A stretch of DNA of 8,221 bases, from assembly GCA_937888665.1 (NCBI GenBank), contig CALBET010000633.1:1-8221 (forward strand), in the 5' to 3' direction. The notes beneath the pieces were generated by a model that was given only the letters and a program-made list of their open reading frames with translations, had not been told where the DNA came from and ran no database searches. This stretch comes from an uncultured Acidobacteriota bacterium. GTDB taxonomy: Bacteria > Acidobacteriota > Vicinamibacteria > Vicinamibacterales > UBA8438. Positions 5,500 through 8,221 of the stretch are shown in pieces. The first letter of the stretch is position 1. Each line of letters begins with the position of its first letter. A program made the position numbers and the translations under genes.

Positions 5500-7545
5500 C
5501 TACCGGCTGTCCGTGCGCCCGGAGGTCGGCGGCCGATAACAGGGCAACCCGAGCTCGGTGTGCGTTCCGGTCGGAACGCGTGCCGGATCGGTCAACACCG
5601 TGAACGAGTCTCCCGGCGTGAATTCGAGCCGCGTCCGCTGCGGATACCGGTCCTCGAGATACTCGGCCACCAGTGGAAAGTGCTCCGTGAAATCCGCCCA
5701 CTCCGACTCGTCGATGATGACCACCGGCACCGATTGGCTCTGGAGTCGCGCGATCGCCTGCTTCTGCAACAGTCCCGAGTCGACCCAGTGGGTAAACACC
5801 CCTATGCCTCCGGCAAACCGGCGTTGCGCGATGACGTAGAGCTCCGGCATGTAGGCGATGCCAAGCACTCGATCCTGTTCACTCACACACTGTCTGACAT
5901 ACCGGATCAGGATGCGCGAGCCCTCGACGCTGCCCTCCGGCGCCCAGTAGTCGATCGGGTCGGCGGCCAGGCGTTGAATCTGGACCTTCACCGCGGTCGC
6001 CACACCGAGCGGGCCCGCGACCAGCCCCGACCGGGCGAGGCGGTCGCTGGCGTTGCCGTAGAGCCCAACCCACAGCGCGAGCGATCCGGCACACGCGGTG
6101 GCAGCGAACCGGCGCCACCCGCGTATGCGAGCCGGCAACACCGTTCCATCCGGGTCAACTGGCCTGGCGCCGGTGCCCGCTCCCAGCACGGCGCGTCCGC
6201 CCGTCAGGATCTGGCCGATCAGCCACGCCGCCAGCACCGCGGCGGGGACGATGACCTCACCCAATCTGGAATCGACGTTGCCGCGGATGAGGAAGAGGTT
6301 CAACAGCAGGCTGAGGACTGCCACGATGCCGAGCTGTAGACCGGGCCATGGCAGCTGGGAGGGCGAGCGCAGCCGCCCGCGCTGGCGCAGAGACAACACC
6401 AGCAGGGACACCGCCGGAATGAGCATGAGGAGGTAGTAGAGAATGGCCTGCGTGTTCCGTTCGCTGAAGAGGTCCGGCAGGAGGTGGATACGTGGAACAC
6501 CGAGTGTGCGCTGCCACCGCAGAAGCTGTGGTTCGTCCAGGCTCCGTCGCGCGCGATCGAACCCCGCCGTATCCTCGACGTTCGGGTCTCCGACCAGGGC
6601 GCCTAGTTTCTCCGCCGAGTTGTCGGTCAGTTCATAGTCCCAGGTGCGCGGGTCCCGGCGCCGCACGAACGAGAGCCCGTAGCTCGCCTCCTTCGTGGCT
6701 CGCGCCGTGGCGCTGAGCCCGGATGTCCAGCGGACGCTCACCCTGGGTCGCGGGAGTGGCTCAGTCTCGACGAGCGTAGGAGGAAACGGGGTGATCGGCG
6801 GTGCCGAAACGGTCGCGGCCGCCAACAGCGACTGGAGACCAGGTCCGCTGGCCGCGTCGAACCCTCCCACGGCACCCAGGTACATCAGGTATGGGCTGAC
6901 CAGGAGCAGGCCGACAACGCCGTAGGCGGCGACCGCGCGTCCGACGGCCGCCGGACCGTCCGGCCACCGCCTTCCCGCGATCGCGAGACCAGACGTCAAC
7001 GCGAGGTAGAAGCCGTAGTCGTATCGGATCAGGAACGCGGCGACGGTGAGGACCGACAGTGCCAGCAGACGGCGTGGTCCCGGCGCCTCCACGTATCGCC
7101 ACAGGAGCCATATCCCGAGCGCGGGGAGCACGATCTTCGGATACCCGTACTCCCGCGAGAAGATTCCGATCACCAGGAGCGCCGCGAACGCTCCCAGCAA
7201 CGCCGAGTTGGCGGCCCGGGCCGCGGCCCAGAAGGTCAGCGCGGTGCCCGCCGCCAAGAGCGCCGAGATGAGCAACGCCTCGCCTAGGAGATTTGGGCCG
7301 CCGATCGCCAGGACGGCAGCCGACATCACGTACTTGAGAGGGCGACCGAGATCGGCGAAATCGCGGACCGGTAGCTCGCCCCCCAGCATCTGGGCCGCGA
7401 TCGAGAGATGGTCGAAGTGGTCGTCGTAAAACCGGAAGGCGAGGAAGCGCACGAGAAACGCGCCCAGGAACACGACGGCAACGTGACGGAACCGGGTCGG
7501 CGGCAGGGTCATGTTCAGGGACACCGAGCCAGTTCCGTTCAGCAC
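5500..7545 (-). CDS. GT-C-type membrane glycosyltransferase-like protein (ArnT/PMT-like)
   Basis: The protein is 681 aa from GTG 7545; ATG 7512 (residue 12) is an alternative start, and neither has a good ribosome site. It is a polytopic membrane protein. TM1 lies at about 20-40 and is followed by the acidic pair D41-D42 in RFYDDHFDHLSIAAQMLGGE. An acidic motif in the first periplasmic loop is the catalytic hallmark of GT-C lipid-linked sugar transferases. Further hydrophobic segments lie at about 74-93, 95-130, 136-152, 158-190 and 203-225. A soluble insert of about 140 residues (226-363) follows, then helices at about 367-386, 402-421, 429-448 and 479-497. The C-terminal 180 residues are soluble (YVRQCVSEQDRVLGIAYMPE; VPVVIIDESEW). 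By family it would move a sugar from a polyprenyl-phosphate donor to a lipid, glycan or protein on the outer face of the inner membrane. The substrate is unknown. It starts 22 bp after the TRAP permease stop on the same strand, so co-transcription is likely. Confidence 0.72.
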   Translation of the reverse strand: MLNGTGSVSLNMTLPPTRFRHVAVVFLGAFLVRFLAFRFYDDHFDHLSIAAQMLGGELPVRDFADLGRPLKYVMSAAVLAIGGPNLLGEALLISALLAAGTALTFWAAARAANSALLGAFAALLVIGIFSREYGYPKIVLPALGIWLLWRYVEAPGPRRLLALSVLTVAAFLIRYDYGFYLALTSGLAIAGRRWPDGPAAVGRAVAAYGVVGLLLVSPYLMYLGAVGGFDAASGPGLQSLLAAATVSAPPITPFPPTLVETEPLPRPRVSVRWTSGLSATARATKEASYGLSFVRRRDPRTWDYELTDNSAEKLGALVGDPNVEDTAGFDRARRSLDEPQLLRWQRTLGVPRIHLLPDLFSERNTQAILYYLLMLIPAVSLLVLSLRQRGRLRSPSQLPWPGLQLGIVAVLSLLLNLFLIRGNVDSRLGEVIVPAAVLAAWLIGQILTGGRAVLGAGTGARPVDPDGTVLPARIRGWRRFAATACAGSLALWVGLYGNASDRLARSGLVAGPLGVATAVKVQIQRLAADPIDYWAPEGSVEGSRILIRYVRQCVSEQDRVLGIAYMPELYVIAQRRFAGGIGVFTHWVDSGLLQKQAIARLQSQSVPVVIIDESEWADFTEHFPLVAEYLEDRYPQRTRLEFTPGDSFTVLTDPARVPTGTHTELGLPCYRPPTSGRTDSR

Positions 7546-7567
7546 CGGCGTCGCGACGGAGGGGGAT

Positions 7568-8221
7568 CTAGGCCGCTGCCGCGCTCTTCGTACGGCTCAG
7601 ATGCATCATGATCGCGGCGACGAACAGCACCGCGCCGGCCACGTCGGTCATCGTCGTCGCGTAGAACAGCAGTAGCCCGCCGACGACCGCGATCGTCCGC
7701 TCGACCATCGTGGCCTCTTGTCGCAGCCAACCCCCGAACCCCATCGCCAGCGCCAGAATGCCGACCACAGCGGTCGACACGGTCGTGACGGTGTCGACGA
7801 GCGGCGCCTGTAGCAGCACCCCGAGCCCTTCTGGACTCAACGTGAACGCGAACGGTACCAGAAAAGCTGGCAGCGTGTATTTCCAGGTCAGCATCATCGT
7901 CTTGAACGGGTTGCCCCCGGTAATGGCCGCCGCTGCGAACGGCGACAACGCCGTCGGCGGACTGACCTCGGACAGCACCGCGTAGTAGAAGATGAACATG
8001 TGCGCGGCAACCTCCGGCACGCCCACCTCGGTCAAGGCCGGCGCGATCATGACCGCCGCGATGATGTACGACGCGGTGACCGGCACCGCCAGGCCCAGTA
8101 TCCAGACGGCCACCGCCGCGTAGAACACCGTGAAAAACAGGTTGCCGCCCGCCAGATCCACGATGATGTTCGAGATCTTGAGGCCGAGCCCGGTCAGCGT
8201 GACCACGCCGACGATGACACC
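7568..8221 (-). CDS. TRAP transporter large permease, C-terminal part (5' end outside window)
   Basis: The frame is open to the window edge and ends at TAG 7568-7570, giving 217 visible residues. These begin GVIVGVVTLTGLGLKISNII, matching the C-terminal half of TRAP permeases, especially the fused 4TM/12TM type. Characteristic stretches are VDLAGGN (21-27), GLAVPVTASYIIAAV (43-57), AAHMFIFYYAVLSEVSPPTA (72-91) and ITGGNPFKTMMLTWKYTLPA (100-119). Several further hydrophobic segments follow to the C-terminus. TRAP transporters import carboxylates and related solutes with a periplasmic binding protein, driven by an ion gradient; the substrate cannot be told from this part. The binding protein and small subunit, if separate, would lie beyond the right edge. 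The tail SRTKSAAAA is a polar/Ala-rich end. A degraded second copy of part of this gene lies at 5318-5390. Confidence 0.88.
   Translation of the reverse strand, partial: GVIVGVVTLTGLGLKISNIIVDLAGGNLFFTVFYAAVAVWILGLAVPVTASYIIAAVMIAPALTEVGVPEVAAHMFIFYYAVLSEVSPPTALSPFAAAAITGGNPFKTMMLTWKYTLPAFLVPFAFTLSPEGLGVLLQAPLVDTVTTVSTAVVGILALAMGFGGWLRQEATMVERTIAVVGGLLLFYATTMTDVAGAVLFVAAIMMHLSRTKSAAAA

Noticed and set aside
5204..5701. Minus-strand open frame of 165 codons overlapping the glycosyltransferase C-terminus and the TRAP remnant
   Set aside because: It reads the remnant in the wrong frame, has no motif, and overlaps a better-supported gene.
5197..6339. Plus-strand open frame of 380 codons over the scar region and the glycosyltransferase 3' part
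   Set aside because: Arg/Pro-rich with no domain. The opposite strand has coherent membrane and soluble protein features.

Overview
The window reads as about 8.2 kb of a high-GC bacterial chromosome, densely packed with genes. There is no tRNA, rRNA, CRISPR array, integrase or intact transposase. The organism is not named by any marker here. The long antisense open frames (a high-GC effect), GTG starts, a secreted carboxypeptidase-regulatory/cupredoxin-like protein of a type common in Acidobacteriota, and the TRAP permease make a soil or sediment Gram-negative such as an acidobacterium (Vicinamibacteria-like) a reasonable guess. That is inference only.

Layout, left to right. (1) 1-753 (+): the C-terminal part of an APC-type amino-acid permease with a soluble tail. 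(2) 828-1529 (+): a small exported protein with a Cys-His-Met copper-type motif and a carboxypeptidase-regulatory-like C-terminus. (3) 1555-2577 (-): an ATP-grasp ligase related to D-Ala-D-Ala ligase, converging on gene 2 with a gap of only 25 bp. (4) 2578-2788: a divergent intergenic region with a short repeat cluster. (5) 2789-4465 (+): ettA, an ABC-F ribosome-associated ATPase, complete. (6) 4529-5158 (-): a DTW-domain tRNA-uridine aminocarboxypropyltransferase, converging on ettA. (7) 5159-5499: a 341-bp scar region without an intact gene. It holds an 18-bp inverted repeat, further stem-loops and a decayed piece of a TRAP permease gene. (8) 5500-7545 (-): a large GT-C-type membrane glycosyltransferase-like protein. 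(9) 7568-8221 (-): the C-terminal part of a TRAP transporter large permease, running off the window and only 22 bp from gene 8.

Functionally the left and middle parts are mixed housekeeping: transport, a periplasmic redox or metal protein, a peptide-type ligase, and two translation-related genes (ettA and the tRNA modification enzyme) placed tail to tail. The right part is more accessory. The TRAP permease and membrane glycosyltransferase may be co-transcribed. A direct-repeat remnant of the same TRAP gene lies on the far side of the glycosyltransferase, which suggests a past duplication or insertion around it. I see no clear new multi-gene system. The most interesting material is the scar region at 5159-5499 and the atypical ATP-grasp enzyme.
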